Positions 63,231-64,000 of a DNA stretch of 64,000 nucleotides are shown in pieces (position 1 is the stretch's first letter; each line of letters starts with the position of its first letter). The notes under the pieces were generated by a model that saw only the letters and a list, made by a program, of their open reading frames with translations, did no database searches and was not told the DNA's origin. A program made the translations under genes and the position numbers. The DNA is from Gemmatimonadaceae bacterium. Its GTDB lineage: Bacteria; Gemmatimonadota; Gemmatimonadetes; Gemmatimonadales; Gemmatimonadaceae. The stretch spans positions 124,001-188,000 of the forward strand of contig JADZAN010000028.1 in assembly GCA_020852815.1 (NCBI GenBank), written 5' to 3'.

Positions 63231-63282
63231 GATTGCGGAGAAGGGGCGACCGGAATTGCACACTTGGGTGAGGCGGCTGTCA

Positions 63283-63328
63283 TCCGACATCTCAAATTCC
63301 CTACTTTCCGACATTTGAAACTCCCTAC
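63283..63328. repeat. Two 22-bp direct repeats at the left end of an IS21-like element
   Basis: TCCGACAT...TCCCTAC occurs at 63283-63304 and again at 63307-63328, differing at three positions in the middle. Closely spaced repeats at the ends are typical of IS21 elements, where they bind the transposase IstA. The istA-like frame starts 20 bases further on. Confidence 0.7.
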
Positions 63329-63348
63329 CGCCACCAGTGGAGGTCGGT

Positions 63349-64000
63349 ATGGCGGAGGGATTGGCAGGAGCAGCGGCCGGCGTTGGATCGACGGGGCCTG
63401 ACCCAGCGGAGGCGGGGCCCGTGTTGAAACCAGCGGTGGTTGAGGACGTCCTGCGCCGGCTGGCGCAACGCGAAAAGGTGGTGCAGCCCGCGGCGGAGTT
63501 CGGCGTGGATCCGAAGGCGATCCGGACGTGACGGGACAAGGGCCGGTATGCGCCGCGCGCGCGCGACCGTCGATCCTCGCGCCACACGCGGCGTGGCTCA
63601 CGGCGCGCGCGCCGGAGGTGGCGTTCAACAGCGCGGTGCTGTTCCGCGAGCTGGTGACGCACTTCGGCTACCCCGGCTCGGCGCAGCAGGTGCTCCGCTT
63701 CGTGCGGCCGCTGCGCGTGGCGGCGCGGGTGGCGAAAGCGACCGTGCGCTTCGAGACCCCGCCCGGGCAGCAGGCGCAGGTCGACGTCGGGCAGGTGCGC
63801 GTGTGGATCGCCGACGTCGCGTGCACCGCGCACGTGTTCGTGTGCACGCTCGGCTACTCGCGCCGGTGCTACGCGGAGGCGTTTGCGCACGAGCGCCTCG
63901 CCGCGGTGCTCGCGGGCCATGAACACGCCTTTCAGCACTTTGGTGGCGTGCCGGCGCCACTCGTCGTCGACAACGCGAAGCCGGTCGTGCTCAAGCACCT
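63349..64000 (+). pseudogene. IS21-family transposase IstA, broken and cut by the window edge
   Basis: The frame starts MAEGLAGAAAGVGSTG and carries a helix-turn-helix (VVEDVLRRLAQREKVVQPAAEFGVDPKAIRT). It then meets a TGA at 63529-63531 where a TGG is expected before RDKGRYAPRAR, and a frameshift around 63555-63563 moves on to RPSILAPHAAWLTARAPEVAFN. From there IstA continues normally to the window end, with the first catalytic Asp in PPGQQAQVDVGQ and VVDNAKPVVLKH near the edge. GGAGG precedes the ATG. With both a stop and a frameshift the gene cannot make full-length transposase. Confidence 0.82.

Noticed and set aside
63283-63328. Possible CRISPR-like direct repeats
   Set aside because: Only two copies, two bases apart, with no spacers or cas genes; they fit IS21 terminal repeats.
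1-64000. tRNA, rRNA, prophage or integrase genes
   Set aside because: I looked for tRNA-like cloverleaf sequence, phage structural proteins and integrases and saw none; a covariance-model scan would be needed to exclude small RNAs.

Overview
The window is a stretch of a very G+C-rich chromosome (by eye roughly two thirds or more G+C). The gene content suggests a member of the Gemmatimonadota. It carries a DUF5916 outer-membrane protein, many secreted amidohydrolases and penicillin-acylase-family enzymes, an ABC permease fused to an M1 peptidase, Tat-signal enzymes, few strong Shine-Dalgarno sites, and a recurrent GCCTAAC/GTTAGGC word. This placement is an inference from style and content; there is no rRNA or other marker gene in the window.

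Layout. 1-7.4 kb: an acyl-CoA thioesterase II (TesB), a DUF3108 secreted protein, two PAP2 phosphatases, a membrane protein fused to a spermidine-synthase-like domain, and an isoprenylcysteine-methyltransferase-like protein. 7.4-16.3 kb: two exported amidohydrolases, a large DUF5916 outer-membrane protein, a PGRP-type amidase with SH3 domains, a MATE transporter and a small secreted protein. 16.4-26.1 kb is a plus-strand run: ABC ATPase, ABC permease/M1 peptidase fusion, penicillin-acylase-family lipoprotein, DUF1080 protein, MmgE/PrpD protein and RsmD. 26.1-35.9 kb: a membrane protein, PEP carboxylase, a Tat-exported class V aminotransferase, an alpha/beta hydrolase fusion, a second penicillin-acylase homologue and a Tat-exported NAD-epimerase-like protein.

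35.9-45.4 kb is the most unusual part. It is a divergent locus with a Rieske oxygenase and a radical SAM protein on the minus strand, facing two more radical SAM proteins, a GNAT-like protein, an unrecognised protein and a GH3-family adenylate-forming enzyme on the plus strand. Most junctions are GTGA stop/start overlaps, and a sigma-70-like promoter sits in the divergent gap. It looks like a small, undescribed biosynthetic pathway. The product is unknown.

45.6-54.7 kb: a lipoprotein, an ECF sigma / anti-sigma / TonB-receptor-like cassette, a DUF4397 lipoprotein with a strong terminator, and a tightly spaced pair of a HExxH metallopeptidase and a ComEC-like MBL-fold hydrolase.

From 54.7 kb to the right edge the sequence is less G+C-rich and full of mobile-element debris. 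There is a decayed IS3, one apparently intact 1.44 kb IS3-family element with inverted repeats and a 4-bp target duplication, two head-to-head truncated IS3 copies, a further IS3 orfA remnant and the start of a broken IS21 element. Between them lie a small hypothetical protein and two lipoproteins, one a trypsin-fold protease with a polyproline linker and an Ig-like domain. This end reads as an accessory island.
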